Positions 34,599 to 43,930 of a DNA stretch of 64,000 nucleotides are shown one piece after another (the first letter of the stretch is position 1; each line of letters starts with the position of its first letter). The notes below the pieces were generated by a model, which did not search any database, was not told the origin of the DNA, and saw only the letters and a program-made list of their open reading frames with translations. This DNA is from Planctomycetota bacterium (GTDB lineage Bacteria > Planctomycetota > Phycisphaerae > Phycisphaerales > UBA1924). The DNA lies in NCBI GenBank assembly GCA_033763975.1, contig JANRJM010000002.1, positions 1-64,000 on the forward strand, in the 5' to 3' direction. Position numbers and translations under genes: made by a program.

Positions 34599-35306
34599 TC
34601 AGAACGGCCTCTTCGTGGGGTTCACCACGATGTTGTCCCGTCCGGGGATCAGCAGGTCCGCGACCTCGATGGCTTCCTCGAAGCTCGCCCGGGCCGCGTC
34701 CACGTCCGCCGCCGGCGAGGGCACCTTGCCCATCTCGAGGTGCTCGATCGTCGGCACGGCGTCGCCGCACACGAGCGTCGCGTGGCGCTCGCCCTCGACG
34801 AGCAACCCGCACATGCCGTGCGTCACGCCCGGGAGCGGGAACAGCGACAGTCGCTCGCCGAGTGTCTCGTCGTCGGGCGCCTTGCAGCGCTGCAGGAGCG
34901 CGACCTCACGCCGCAGAAACTCCATCACGCCCTCGTCACGCTCGCCCGCGCCCTCGACGCCCTCGCCCGAGGCCATCTGGCGCAGGCGCGACGCGAGGGC
35001 GACGCCGACGCTCTCGCGCTCCTGGCCCGAGATCCACCACGCCGCGTCGGCGAAGGCCTCGAGCCCCCGCCGCGCATCGGGGTGAAAACTGGTGAGGAAG
35101 ACGTCGGTGATGTCGGAGGGGCCGATGCCCGCGCGTTCGCCCAGGCGCGCCACCAGGGCCGGGGCGGGCAGCCCGGGGTCGATCAGGATGCGCCGGTCGC
35201 CCCGGGAGATGAGCGTCGTGGTGGCGTGCCCGGTGCGCGCGGGCGCCCGCTCGCCCCGCAGCGGGTGGGCCGCCATCGCGCCGATGCTCACGACCCGCAC
35301 GTCCAT
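34599..35306 (-). CDS. metallo-beta-lactamase-fold protein with degraded metal site
   Basis: ATG 35306 gives 235 residues (a TTG nine bases upstream is also in frame). The fold signature is recognisable: RRILIDPGLP, DITDVFLTSFHPDARRG, GVTHGMCGLLVEG, CGDAVPTIEHLE, LLIPGRDNIVVNP. In active enzymes the second block is THxHxDH and the last PGHD; here two His of the first and the His of the last are replaced (S-F-H-P-D-A, PGRD). It may not bind two zinc ions. Located between HIT and coaD on one strand. Confidence 0.75.
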   Translation of the reverse strand: MDVRVVSIGAMAAHPLRGERAPARTGHATTTLISRGDRRILIDPGLPAPALVARLGERAGIGPSDITDVFLTSFHPDARRGLEAFADAAWWISGQERESVGVALASRLRQMASGEGVEGAGERDEGVMEFLRREVALLQRCKAPDDETLGERLSLFPLPGVTHGMCGLLVEGERHATLVCGDAVPTIEHLEMGKVPSPAADVDAARASFEEAIEVADLLIPGRDNIVVNPTKRPF

Positions 35307-35330
35307 GCGCCCCAACGGTACTCTCCCGCG

Positions 35331-35894
35331 TCAGCCGTCGGAGACCACGCCCCCGCGGAGGCGTTCGAGCCCCGGGTGTCGGGCGGCCTTCTTGTGCTTG
35401 AGCGCCTCGACCACCGACCGCGGGCACATCGACGACAGCGACTTCTCGAGGTCCTCGCCCATCGCCGCGATCTGGCGGATCAGGCTCGACGACGTGTACG
35501 CGAAGCTCTGCCCGGCGACGATGAACACCGTCTCCAGCCCCGCGACCTCCCGGTTCGTCACCGCCTGCTGCACCTCGTACTGCAGGTCGCTGAGGTTCCG
35601 CACGCCCCGCAGCAACGCCGTCGCGCCGATCTCGCGGGCAAAGTCCACCGTCAGCCCGCCGAAGGGACGCACCTGCACGGGGGCGCCCGCGGGCTCGCTG
35701 GCCAGCAGATCGCGCACCAGTCCCTCGACCATGCCGACGCGCTCTTCAAGGCTGAACAGCGGGTCCTTGCCCGGGTTGCGCCCGACGCCCACGACGATCT
35801 CGTCGAAGAGGCGGCGTCCGCGCGCCACCACGTCGAGATGGCCGAACGTGACGGGATCAAACGACCCCGGGTAGAGGGCGAGGTGCCTGGTCAT
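35331..35894 (-). CDS. coaD: phosphopantetheine adenylyltransferase
   Basis: 187 residues from ATG 35894. It makes dephospho-CoA from 4'-phosphopantetheine and ATP, the fourth step of CoA synthesis. Motifs: LALYPGSFDPVTFGHLDV (the (T/H)xGH nucleotide motif), LLRGVRNLSDLQYE, and SFAYTSSSLIRQIA (the ISSTxxR equivalent). A family-typical length plus a C-terminal extension of about 25 residues. First gene of the coaD/MBL/HIT leftward group. Confidence 0.94.
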   Translation of the reverse strand: MTRHLALYPGSFDPVTFGHLDVVARGRRLFDEIVVGVGRNPGKDPLFSLEERVGMVEGLVRDLLASEPAGAPVQVRPFGGLTVDFAREIGATALLRGVRNLSDLQYEVQQAVTNREVAGLETVFIVAGQSFAYTSSSLIRQIAAMGEDLEKSLSSMCPRSVVEALKHKKAARHPGLERLRGGVVSDG

Positions 35895-35952
35895 GGGGCA
35901 ACTATATGTAATCCCGGGGTTCACACACCGTTCGGGAACCGTGTGGACCGTA

Positions 35953-35981
35953 TTGCTGTGTTGCGAAGAAATCACTAAGTT
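35953..35981 (+). promoter_or_regulatory. possible sigma70-type promoter for the PHP-glycosyltransferase gene
   Basis: In a visibly AT-richer stretch of the 240-base gap between divergent coaD and the rightward gene, TTGCTG (35953-35958) and TAAGTT (35976-35981) are separated by 17 bases. It is the only good pair seen in the gap. Match to consensus is partial and the activity is unproven. Confidence 0.3.
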
Positions 35982-36134
35982 GAGCACAGATAGGTACTTG
36001 CGCTTGCGTTCGGCTGACGTTGGCGTACGGTTTCAACCGATCTCTACCGCGGACGGACCAAGCAACCGGGGCGCTCGGAGGATGCCGAGGACCCGGCGCG
36101 TGGGGGTCTGTGCGTGCCGCGCAGGAGGTGAGGC

Positions 36135-38795
36135 ATGGTGCAGGCGGTCGATCACAACGCGGGCCCGGTGACGCGCATCGACGCGCACTGTCACTCCAGC
36201 GCCTCGAGCGGGCCGGTGAACGCGGCCGCGGGCATGATCGGCTGCCCGGAGTGCTACTCACCCCCCGAGAAGGTCTACGACCTTGCCATGGCGCGGGGGA
36301 TGGACCTGGTCACCCTCACCGACCACGACACGATCGCCGGCGCGCTCGAGCTTGTCGAGCGCGGGTTCGAGCGCGTCGTCGTCGGCGAGGAAGTCACCGT
36401 GCACTTCCCCGAGGACGGGTGCAAGCTGCACGTGCTCGTGTGGCTGCTCACCCCGGACCTGCACGAGCAGATCGGCACGCTGGGCCTGCGCGACGACGTC
36501 TACGCCTTCGCCGCCTGGCTGCGCGAGAAGAACCTCCCCCACTCCCTCGCCCACCCGCTCTACATCCAGAACCGCAAGCTCACGCTCTGGCACCTGGAGC
36601 GCTGCGCCCTGCTCTTCAAGGGGTTCGAGACGCTCAACGGCGCGCACAGCGGCACGCACCGCTCGGGCGTCGAGGCGTTCCTCGCGTCGCTCACGCCCGG
36701 CAAGGTCCACCGCCTCATCGAGAAGCACTCCTTGGAGCCCCACTGGGCCCGCATCTGGGAGAAGGCCCGCACCGGCGGCTCCGACGACCACGCCCTGCTC
36801 AACGTCGGGCGCGCCTGGACGGGCGTCACCCTCGACGACGCGCGCGAGGCCAACATCCGCCCCGAGTGCGTGGACGCCTCGGGCACCATCGCCGATCCGC
36901 GCGAGTTCTTCCGCGCCGTGATGTCGGGGCGCTCGCACGCGGGCGGGGCCGCCGGGCACTCCTCGCTCCTCGCCCACCAGCTCACCACCGTCGCGGCGAA
37001 CTACAGCGCCCGGCGCCTCGGGGGGCGGTCGGCGCTGTCGCAGGAGGTCGCGGCCCGGGCGCTGCGCTTCGCCGGCATCGACGCGCCCCGTCCCTCCAAG
37101 ATCCGACTGGGCCTGAGCGTGCTCGCGTCCAAGGTCCGCCGGCGGCGGCGTCCCACCGACCCGCTCGTGCAGGCCCTGTCGAGCTGCGCCCGCGACGTGC
37201 TCGCGAACTACCCGGACCTCAAGGCCCGCCTCTCGCCCGAGGGCATCTCGCGCGGGAGCGCGCTCTCCGAGCACGACCGCATGGCCGAGTTCGCGGACGA
37301 TCTCTACGCCGGCATCCACGCCGTGCTGGGCTCGGGCGCCCTCCGCGCGGTGCGCGAGAAGGACCACAAGCGGATCTTCGATCATGTCGCGTCCTACGCC
37401 ATGCTCGAACTGAGCCAGCTTCCCTATCTTTTCAGCCTCTTCCACCAGAACAAGGAGCGGGACTTGGTCGAGCAGGTCGAGCACGAGAGCGCCGAGCCGG
37501 GCGACGGAACCAGCGTCCTCGAGCGCCCGATGCGGGTCATGCTCTTCACCGACACGCTCGGCGACGTCAACGGCGTGTCGCGCTTCATCCGCAACGTGGC
37601 GGCCCGGGCCCAGGCCACCGGGCGGCGGCTCCAGGTCGTCACCTCCACCACCATGCCCCTGGAGAACGCCCCCAACATCACCAACGTGCCCCCGGTCTTC
37701 TCCACCGAGATGCCCCGCTACCCGCAGTTGCAGCTCGCCCTGCCCCCGCTCGTGCGCCTGCTCCGCATCGCCGACCGCTTCCAGCCCGACGTCATCCACG
37801 TCTCGACGCCCGGCCCCGTCGGCCTCGCGGGCATCATCGCCAGCAAGATGCTCCGCACGCCCGTCGCGGGCGTCTATCACACCGACTTCCCCGCGTACGT
37901 CGAGGCGCTCTTCGACGAATCCGCCGGGTACATGTGCGCCCAGGCGATGCGCACCTTCTACGCGCCCTTCGGCGCCGTCTTCACCCGCTCGCACGAGTAC
38001 TCCGCGTCGCTCCAGCGCCTGGGCATCCCCGAGAGCCGCATCGTCCCGCTCCAGCCGGGCATCATGACCGAGCAGTTCCACCCGCGCTTCCGCGACGAGC
38101 GCACGATGCAGGCGCTGGGCTCGCCCGCGGGCTGCGTGCGCGTGCTCTACGTGGGCCGCGTGAGCGTCGAGAAGAACCTCCCCCTGCTCACCCAGGTCTG
38201 GAAGGCCGCCGACCGGCGCCTGCGCGACCTGGGGGTCAACGCCGAGCTCGTGGTGATCGGCGACGGCCCGTACCGCGCCGAGATGGAGCGGGCCCTCCGC
38301 CCCTGCCGCGCACGCTTCCTGGGCTTCCGCCACGCCGAGGAGCTCAGCCGCCTCTACGCCAGCGGCGACCTCTTCGTCTTCCCCTCCGTCACCGACACGC
38401 TCGGCCAGGTCGTCATGGAGGCGCAGTCCTCGGGCATGCCGGTCATCGTGAGCGATCAGGGCGGCCCGCGCGAGGTCGTGCAGGACGGCGTCACGGGCTA
38501 CGTCCTCTCCCCCGACGCGCCCCGCGCCTGGATCGACCGCATCGTCGCCCTCGCCGAGAACGCCGACACCCGGCGCACCATGGGCGAGGCCGCCCATCTC
38601 TCCATGCGGCCATACTCCATGGAACGCAGCTTCGAGCACTACTGGCGCGTGCACGAGCGTGTCTGGCTCGAGCACCTCTCCCGCCGCGGGATCGCGCCGC
38701 GCTCGCCCGGGCAGGCCGCCCGCCTCGCCGAGGTCGTCGGGCCCGATGCCTCGCCCGCGACCCCCTCGCGCGAGTTCGACCAGGTCGGCACCTGA
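36135..38795 (+). CDS. PHP-domain/GT4 glycosyltransferase fusion protein
   Basis: 886 residues. Residues 13-260 form a PHP phosphoesterase-like domain: RIDAHCHSS, LTLTDHDTIAGAL, LAHPLYI and GGSDDHAL carry the metal-binding His/Asp set. After a linker of about 200 residues, a GT4/GT-B glycosyltransferase begins near 466 (MRVMLFTDTLGDVNGVSRF), with GVYHTDFPAYVEALFDESAG, LYVGRVSVEKNLPLL and the donor-sugar motif SVTDTLGQVVMEAQSSGMPV. The second part resembles SQD2/MgtA-like lipid glycosyltransferases, which is inference. Both catalytic sets look intact. Confidence 0.88.
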   Translation: MVQAVDHNAGPVTRIDAHCHSSASSGPVNAAAGMIGCPECYSPPEKVYDLAMARGMDLVTLTDHDTIAGALELVERGFERVVVGEEVTVHFPEDGCKLHVLVWLLTPDLHEQIGTLGLRDDVYAFAAWLREKNLPHSLAHPLYIQNRKLTLWHLERCALLFKGFETLNGAHSGTHRSGVEAFLASLTPGKVHRLIEKHSLEPHWARIWEKARTGGSDDHALLNVGRAWTGVTLDDAREANIRPECVDASGTIADPREFFRAVMSGRSHAGGAAGHSSLLAHQLTTVAANYSARRLGGRSALSQEVAARALRFAGIDAPRPSKIRLGLSVLASKVRRRRRPTDPLVQALSSCARDVLANYPDLKARLSPEGISRGSALSEHDRMAEFADDLYAGIHAVLGSGALRAVREKDHKRIFDHVASYAMLELSQLPYLFSLFHQNKERDLVEQVEHESAEPGDGTSVLERPMRVMLFTDTLGDVNGVSRFIRNVAARAQATGRRLQVVTSTTMPLENAPNITNVPPVFSTEMPRYPQLQLALPPLVRLLRIADRFQPDVIHVSTPGPVGLAGIIASKMLRTPVAGVYHTDFPAYVEALFDESAGYMCAQAMRTFYAPFGAVFTRSHEYSASLQRLGIPESRIVPLQPGIMTEQFHPRFRDERTMQALGSPAGCVRVLYVGRVSVEKNLPLLTQVWKAADRRLRDLGVNAELVVIGDGPYRAEMERALRPCRARFLGFRHAEELSRLYASGDLFVFPSVTDTLGQVVMEAQSSGMPVIVSDQGGPREVVQDGVTGYVLSPDAPRAWIDRIVALAENADTRRTMGEAAHLSMRPYSMERSFEHYWRVHERVWLEHLSRRGIAPRSPGQAARLAEVVGPDASPATPSREFDQVGT

Positions 38796-38829
38796 TCCCC
38801 CCGCGCGGTCACGCCCGCGGGCGCGCATC

Positions 38830-41334
38830 TCAGTCGCGCCGCGTGCGCCACGTGAGCCGTCCGTCGGCGTGGATGTCCACCCGCGACCACCCGCGCTCCG
38901 CCGTGCACAGCCACACGCGCCCCTCGCCCGCGCGCACCGCCTCCCAGCGCGGGTCGTTCGCCCGCAGGGGCCCGGTGCTCTGCAGCACCACGCGGGGCGA
39001 CAGCGCCCCCACGAACTCGATCGACGCCTCCCGCGCCGACCCGTGGTGCGGCACCTCGAGCACGTCGAGCGGGCCGGGCACCACGCCCCGCAGCCGCGCG
39101 ATCGCGTCGTCCATGATGTCGCCCGTCAGCAGCACGCGCCGCACGCCCCCACGCACCGGCGCTTCGAGCACCGCCACCAGCGAATGGTCGTTGTCCTGCG
39201 TCCACGGCGCGTCGGCGGGCGGCGAGAGGACCGTGACCCGTGCCGCGCCGATCGCGAACGTATCGCCCGCGTGCAGCACGAAGACCTCGGCCCCGCCCTC
39301 GCGCAGCGCCGCGAGCGCGCCCGACGCGCCCGAGCCGGGCGTGGCGGCCTGGGAAGCGAAGCGCGCCGACACCAGCACGCGCCGCACGCCCAGCGCCGGG
39401 GCCTGCTCCGCGCGGGCGTAATGGTCCGCATCGGGGTGCGTCATCGCGAGCGTCCGCACGCGCGACACGCCCAGCGCGGTGCACGCGCGGCCCAGATCGC
39501 TCCGCAGCCCCGACCGCACCGGCCCGCCCACGTCCCACAGCATCGCGTCGTCGCCAGAACGCACCAGCATGCTCGTGCCGTCGCCCACGTCGAGCATGTC
39601 GATCCGCAGCACCACGTCGCTACGCCCCAGCGGGTTCAGACGGTCGGCGAGCGTCCACTCAACACCCAGCCAGCACAGCACCGCCCCCAGCCCCACCCAC
39701 CATCGCGCGCGGCGCACGCTCCCCCAGCGCGCGAACGCCAGCACGAACAGCGTGGCGCCCGCGGCCCACGCCGCACTCGTCGGCGGCACGCGCACGCTCG
39801 CCCCGGGCAGCGCGTCGAGCACTTCCACCCCCGCGACGACCAGATCGCACAGCCGCGCCAGCACGCCCGACGACCACCCCGCCAGCCCCGGCGCCGCGGC
39901 CCCCACCAGCAGCGCCGCGTACCCGCCCCACAGGACCAGCACGATCAGGGGCGTCAGCACCACCGTCGCCGGCACCGCCGACGGGCTCACCAGCCCGAGC
40001 GCGTGCATCAGCACGGGCATCGACACGAGCCAGCACAGCACCCCCGCGCTCACGCTCAGGCGCACCTTCGCGCGCACCACCGCCCACACGCCCAGTTCGC
40101 GGGGCGACGACAAGCCGCGCAGCGTGTCGCCCCAGAGCGACGCGTCGAACCGCTCGCCCAGCCAGAGCAGCGTCGCCGTCAGCCCGACGCTCAACTGAAA
40201 GCCCAGCGACCACAGGTCCATCGGGCGCCACGCGAGCAGCGCGACCGCCGTCCAGCCCAGGATCGTCAGCCGGTCGTAGCGCCGTCCGAACGACTCGGCG
40301 AGCAGCAGCACGAGCACCATCGCCGCCGACCGCAGGATCGGCGACGACGCCGGCACCAGGCACGCGTACCCGACGACCGCGCCCGCGACGAGCAGCGGCT
40401 CCAGCCGCCCGCGTTCGCCCGTCAGGCGCACAAAGAGCAGCGTGAGGCCCGCCATCACCGCGAGGTGAAACCCCGAGATCGACAGCGCGTGCGCGAGCCC
40501 CACCCGCGCGAACGCGTCGCGGGCCTCGCGCTCGCCCGGGTCGTACTCGCCCAGCAGCAGCCCGCGCAGCAGGAACCGCGCGCGCGGAGAATCACCCGAC
40601 GCACGATCGACGACGTCCGATGCGCGGGTCCGCGCGCCGTCGAGCGCGCGCAGCCACGCGGAGCGCACCGCGCCCGCCCACCCGCGGCCCCCCGCGTCGG
40701 GCTCCACCAGCGTGCCGTCGGTCAGCGTGAGCGTCGCGCGCACCCCGCGCTGCGAGGCGAGCAGGCGCGCGTCGTCGTCGCCCGGGTTGCGGGGCGGGGG
40801 AATCGCACGCAGCACGCCCGTCAGCCGCACGCGATCGCCCGCGCGCACCGCCGGCCTCTCCTGCCCGCCCGCGCGGACCCGCACGCGCCCCCGCGCCGCA
40901 CGATCGCCCGCGTCGGACACCAGCGCGTCGGCGTCGAGATCAAAAACCCAGCGGGGCGATTCCGACCGAAATCGCGCCAGCGGCGCATCGGGCGGCGGAA
41001 GTTCGCGCGCCGACGTCGTCGCGACGCCCGCGAGCGTCACGATCGCGCCGCCCGCGGGCGGGTCGAGCGCGCCGATCGGGCGCTCGAGCACGCGGACGGT
41101 GAACCACCCGCCCCCGAGCAGCACGAGCGCCAGGCACAGCCCGATCCGTGTCGCCGCCGCGCGGGGGACGGCCGCCGCCGCCGCGCACGCGAGCGAACCG
41201 GTGAGCCAGGCCCACGAGGGCGCGTCGAGCCCGGCGTGCGCGAGCGCGATGCCGGCGCCGACGCACAGAAACGACATCGCGGCGCGCCGGCGCGCGTGCA
41301 CGAGTGTTGCCCCCTGAGTCCCCGCGTCGCCCAC
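38830..41334 (-). CDS. comEC: ComEC/Rec2 family DNA-uptake channel protein
   Basis: 834 residues from GTG 41334. N-terminal membrane helices and an OB-like DUF4131 region (VRAGDRVRLTGVLRAIPPP), the competence domain with about eight helices (GLAHALSISGFHLAVMAGL is the diagnostic block), then a C-terminal metallo-beta-lactamase domain (MLDVGDGTSMLVRS, MTHPDADHYARAEQA, LLTGDIMDDAI, EVPHHGSAREAS). ComEC conducts single-stranded DNA across the inner membrane during transformation. No comEA or comF is next to it, but a type II pseudopilin gene follows leftward transcription from 42541. Confidence 0.93.
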   Translation of the reverse strand: MGDAGTQGATLVHARRRAAMSFLCVGAGIALAHAGLDAPSWAWLTGSLACAAAAAVPRAAATRIGLCLALVLLGGGWFTVRVLERPIGALDPPAGGAIVTLAGVATTSARELPPPDAPLARFRSESPRWVFDLDADALVSDAGDRAARGRVRVRAGGQERPAVRAGDRVRLTGVLRAIPPPRNPGDDDARLLASQRGVRATLTLTDGTLVEPDAGGRGWAGAVRSAWLRALDGARTRASDVVDRASGDSPRARFLLRGLLLGEYDPGEREARDAFARVGLAHALSISGFHLAVMAGLTLLFVRLTGERGRLEPLLVAGAVVGYACLVPASSPILRSAAMVLVLLLAESFGRRYDRLTILGWTAVALLAWRPMDLWSLGFQLSVGLTATLLWLGERFDASLWGDTLRGLSSPRELGVWAVVRAKVRLSVSAGVLCWLVSMPVLMHALGLVSPSAVPATVVLTPLIVLVLWGGYAALLVGAAAPGLAGWSSGVLARLCDLVVAGVEVLDALPGASVRVPPTSAAWAAGATLFVLAFARWGSVRRARWWVGLGAVLCWLGVEWTLADRLNPLGRSDVVLRIDMLDVGDGTSMLVRSGDDAMLWDVGGPVRSGLRSDLGRACTALGVSRVRTLAMTHPDADHYARAEQAPALGVRRVLVSARFASQAATPGSGASGALAALREGGAEVFVLHAGDTFAIGAARVTVLSPPADAPWTQDNDHSLVAVLEAPVRGGVRRVLLTGDIMDDAIARLRGVVPGPLDVLEVPHHGSAREASIEFVGALSPRVVLQSTGPLRANDPRWEAVRAGEGRVWLCTAERGWSRVDIHADGRLTWRTRRD

Positions 41335-41393
41335 GACACCACACTACCCGGGCGTGGCGCGGCGCGCAGGCGTCGCCCGCCCCTTCGACGCGC

Positions 41394-41427
41394 ACAAAAA
41401 CAAAAAGGGCCCGGTCAAACCGGGCCC
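41394..41427 (-). terminator. intrinsic (Rho-independent) terminator of the pseudopilin gene
   Basis: Perfect 9-bp inverted repeat GGGCCCGGT/ACCGGGCCC (41407-41415 and 41419-41427) with a three-base loop. On the minus strand it is followed directly by TTTTTGTTTTT. It lies about 60 bases after the stop of the pseudopilin gene. It is the only clear hairpin-plus-T-run terminator that I found in the window. Confidence 0.9.
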
Positions 41428-41488
41428 GCGAACTCGATGCGACACTCTAGCAGCACCGACGCGCCGCGTCGATGTCAACAGCGCGCGG

Positions 41489-42541
41489 TCACGACCCGCC
41501 CTGGATCACGTCGTCGAAGCGCTCGACGACATCGATCGAGCGCGCGTTCCCGCTGCTGTCGGTGTGCGTGGTGCCCGGGAGCGGGCCGGCCTTGAAGTTC
41601 AGGCCGTAGTACAGCGTCCCGTTGATCGCGAGCTTCCCGCCGGCGTCGGCGCGGCTCAGGTACACGCCGTCGACGCCCGCGGACTGCACGACGAACGACC
41701 CGCGCGGGGCCGCCGGCAGGTAGTCGGTGATCTGCGGGTTCGGGTTGGAGTTCGGGAGCGGCGTCGTGGGGTTGCCGAGCATGCCCACGAGCGATTCCGA
41801 GCGCGTCGTGATGTTTGACGCGAGCAGGCTGCCCTTCGCCGCGTTGCCCTGGTCCACGCGCTTGTCGCCGACGAACACGCCGTTGGTGAGGAACGCGGCG
41901 TTGGAGTTCCAGTAGAACCGGGCCGGACGCTGGTTGAGCGCCCACGCGTCGCGCGCGAAGTCCGTCGACTGCGTCGCGCCGCCCGAGGCCATGTTGTCGG
42001 CCATCCACACCAGGATCGGCGTGCCGAATGCGTCGACCAGTTCGGGGATGAGCGCGTGCTCGGGCACGCCCGCGCGGTCGCCCCCGTCGACCTGGTTCTG
42101 CTTCTTGAAGTACCGCGCGCTGGGCGAGAAGTACGACGACTCCGCGCCCGTGCCGATGAGGCTGGGGTCGACCCGCACCTGGCGGGCCGTGTCGTTCATG
42201 GGCCCGATGAGCGACGTGCCCGGCCCGGTCGTGGAGACGATCCCGCCCCCGAGATCGAGCATGATGTTCTGCGACTGCGAGAACCCGCGCGTCGCGTTGT
42301 CGGCCAGGCCCATCTCCGCCTGCGAGAAGTACCCGGGCAGGCGCTTCTTGTCGAGCTGGAAGGCCTGCATCGCCTGCGTGAGCTGGGCGACCAGGTTGCG
42401 CGTGTCCTGCTTCTTCGACGCGTCGCGCACGCGCCCCAGCGCGGGCACGATCAGCGAGATGACCAGCACGATGATGGCGATCACCACGAGCAGCTCGATG
42501 AGGCTGAACCCGGCGCGCGCCCGCCTGCCTGCGATCCGCAT
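41489..42541 (-). CDS. type II secretion-type pseudopilin (prepilin N-terminal methylation domain)
   Basis: 350 residues from ATG 42541. The N-terminus RARAGFSLIELLVVIAIIVL is the prepilin peptidase site (cut between Gly and Phe, Glu at +5) and hydrophobic spine. The remainder is a long globular domain without the DUF1559 pattern; it contains a region naming dates/sizes is not evident, but YLPAAPRGSFVVQSAGVDGVYLS resembles the G-rich C-terminal strand of GspG/H-like pseudopilins. Secreted or pilus-tip function unknown. Ends at the terminator above. Confidence 0.85.
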   Translation of the reverse strand: MRIAGRRARAGFSLIELLVVIAIIVLVISLIVPALGRVRDASKKQDTRNLVAQLTQAMQAFQLDKKRLPGYFSQAEMGLADNATRGFSQSQNIMLDLGGGIVSTTGPGTSLIGPMNDTARQVRVDPSLIGTGAESSYFSPSARYFKKQNQVDGGDRAGVPEHALIPELVDAFGTPILVWMADNMASGGATQSTDFARDAWALNQRPARFYWNSNAAFLTNGVFVGDKRVDQGNAAKGSLLASNITTRSESLVGMLGNPTTPLPNSNPNPQITDYLPAAPRGSFVVQSAGVDGVYLSRADAGGKLAINGTLYYGLNFKAGPLPGTTHTDSSGNARSIDVVERFDDVIQGGS

Positions 42542-42784
42542 TGCTTCCACTCCCAAAAGTTCAGCCCGCCCCGAAGTCCCCGCGCTGCGACCGCAGCGGT
42601 CCTCGACCGAGTTCTGTTCGCCGAGAACACCCGTCCTGTTGCCGAGCTTCCGAACCCCCATCCATGATAGCCCCCGCCGCGCCCGCGCCCGACCGTTCCC
42701 GAGCGTCCCGGCACCGATCACGCTCCGAACATGCCCGACATCCCGCGGTTGATCCCGCCCCGCCGCGCCCTGACAATGCTCGTG

Positions 42785-43930
42785 ATGAGCAACGCCCCCG
42801 AGGTCGCACGCCGCGACACCGCCGCCGACGCCGCGACGGTGCTCGGGGGCGGCGGGCTCGCCATCTTCCCGACCGAGACCGCCTACGCGATCGCGTCGCG
42901 CGCCGCACCGGGCCCGCTCGCGTCCCTCGCGGCGCTCATCCGCGCCCACGCCCCCGACGCCTCGCCCGCGCCATTCACCTGGCACGCCCCGGACGTCGCC
43001 CGCGTGCTCGACACCTTCCGCCCGCAGAGCCCGCTGCACCGGCACGCGGTGCAGCGCCTGTTCCCCGGGCCGTTCCGCCTCGTGCTCGAACTCCCCGACC
43101 CGCGCGCCCGCGACGCGCGCCGCGCGCTGGGCGTCGAGCCGGGCGCGCTCGACGACGCCGGCGCCTTCGGTGTACGCGTGCCCGACCATGAGGCCGCCCG
43201 CTCCGTGCTGGCCGACGTCGCCGGGCCCGTGGTCGCCGTCCGGGCCGACGGGCTGTCCTTCGGCGACGGACGCACCATCGACGCCGACGCCGAGCGGCGT
43301 GCGCGCGACGCGGGCGTCGGCGCGATCGTCCGCGAGGGCGCCTCCCCCAGCGGGCGCGGGTCCACCACCGTGCGCCTCACGATCGACGGCGGTTGGACGC
43401 ACGAGGGCGGGGGCCTGCACGACGAGCGGGGCGTGCGCCGGCTGCTCGAACGCACGATCCTGTTCGTCTGCACGGGCAACACCTGCCGCAGCCCGATGGC
43501 CGAGGCCATCGCGCGCCACCTCCTGATGGAGCGCGCCCCGCTCCCGCCCGGGCAGCAGCCGATCCCGACGGTGGTCCGCTCGGCGGGCCTGGCGGCCCAG
43601 GACGGCGCGCCGATGACCCCCGAGGCCGCCGACGCGCTGCGAGAGATGGGCATCGACCCCGCACGCCACCACTCGCGCGCCCTGACCGCCGACGCGGCCC
43701 GGCACGCCGACCTCGTCTTCACCATGACCCGGTCGCACCTGCGCGCACTCGAGCGCGACTACCCGGGCCCGCAGGCGTTCCTCCTCGACCCCGAGGGCCG
43801 GGACGTGCCCGACCCGATCGGCGGCCCGCCGGAGGTCTACCGTGAGACCGCCCGTCGCCTGCGGGCGATTCTCGAGCGGCGCCTGGACGACCTTCGCCGG
43901 TCGGACCAGGCCGAAGGAGCCACCCCGTGA
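42785..43930 (+). CDS. YrdC/Sua5-like domain fused to low-molecular-weight protein tyrosine phosphatase
   Basis: ATG 42785 is preferred (381 residues); in-frame starts at 42731 and 42776 exist. Residues 10-230 follow the YrdC/Sua5 fold (GGGGLAIFPTETAYAIAS, LFPGPFRLVLELP, AFGVRVPDHEAARSVL, GRGSTTVRL). The usual KxR motif and the STSANLSG motif are not kept (PVVAVRADGLSFGD), so threonylcarbamoyl-AMP synthesis is doubtful. From about 232 an LMW-PTP domain is complete: ILFVCTGNTCRSPMAE (Cx5R) and DPIGGPPEVYRE with the general-acid Asp. It overlaps rpiB by GTGA. In Bacillus the separate genes ywlC, ywlE and ywlF occur in this order. Confidence 0.86.
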   Translation: MSNAPEVARRDTAADAATVLGGGGLAIFPTETAYAIASRAAPGPLASLAALIRAHAPDASPAPFTWHAPDVARVLDTFRPQSPLHRHAVQRLFPGPFRLVLELPDPRARDARRALGVEPGALDDAGAFGVRVPDHEAARSVLADVAGPVVAVRADGLSFGDGRTIDADAERRARDAGVGAIVREGASPSGRGSTTVRLTIDGGWTHEGGGLHDERGVRRLLERTILFVCTGNTCRSPMAEAIARHLLMERAPLPPGQQPIPTVVRSAGLAAQDGAPMTPEAADALREMGIDPARHHSRALTADAARHADLVFTMTRSHLRALERDYPGPQAFLLDPEGRDVPDPIGGPPEVYRETARRLRAILERRLDDLRRSDQAEGATP

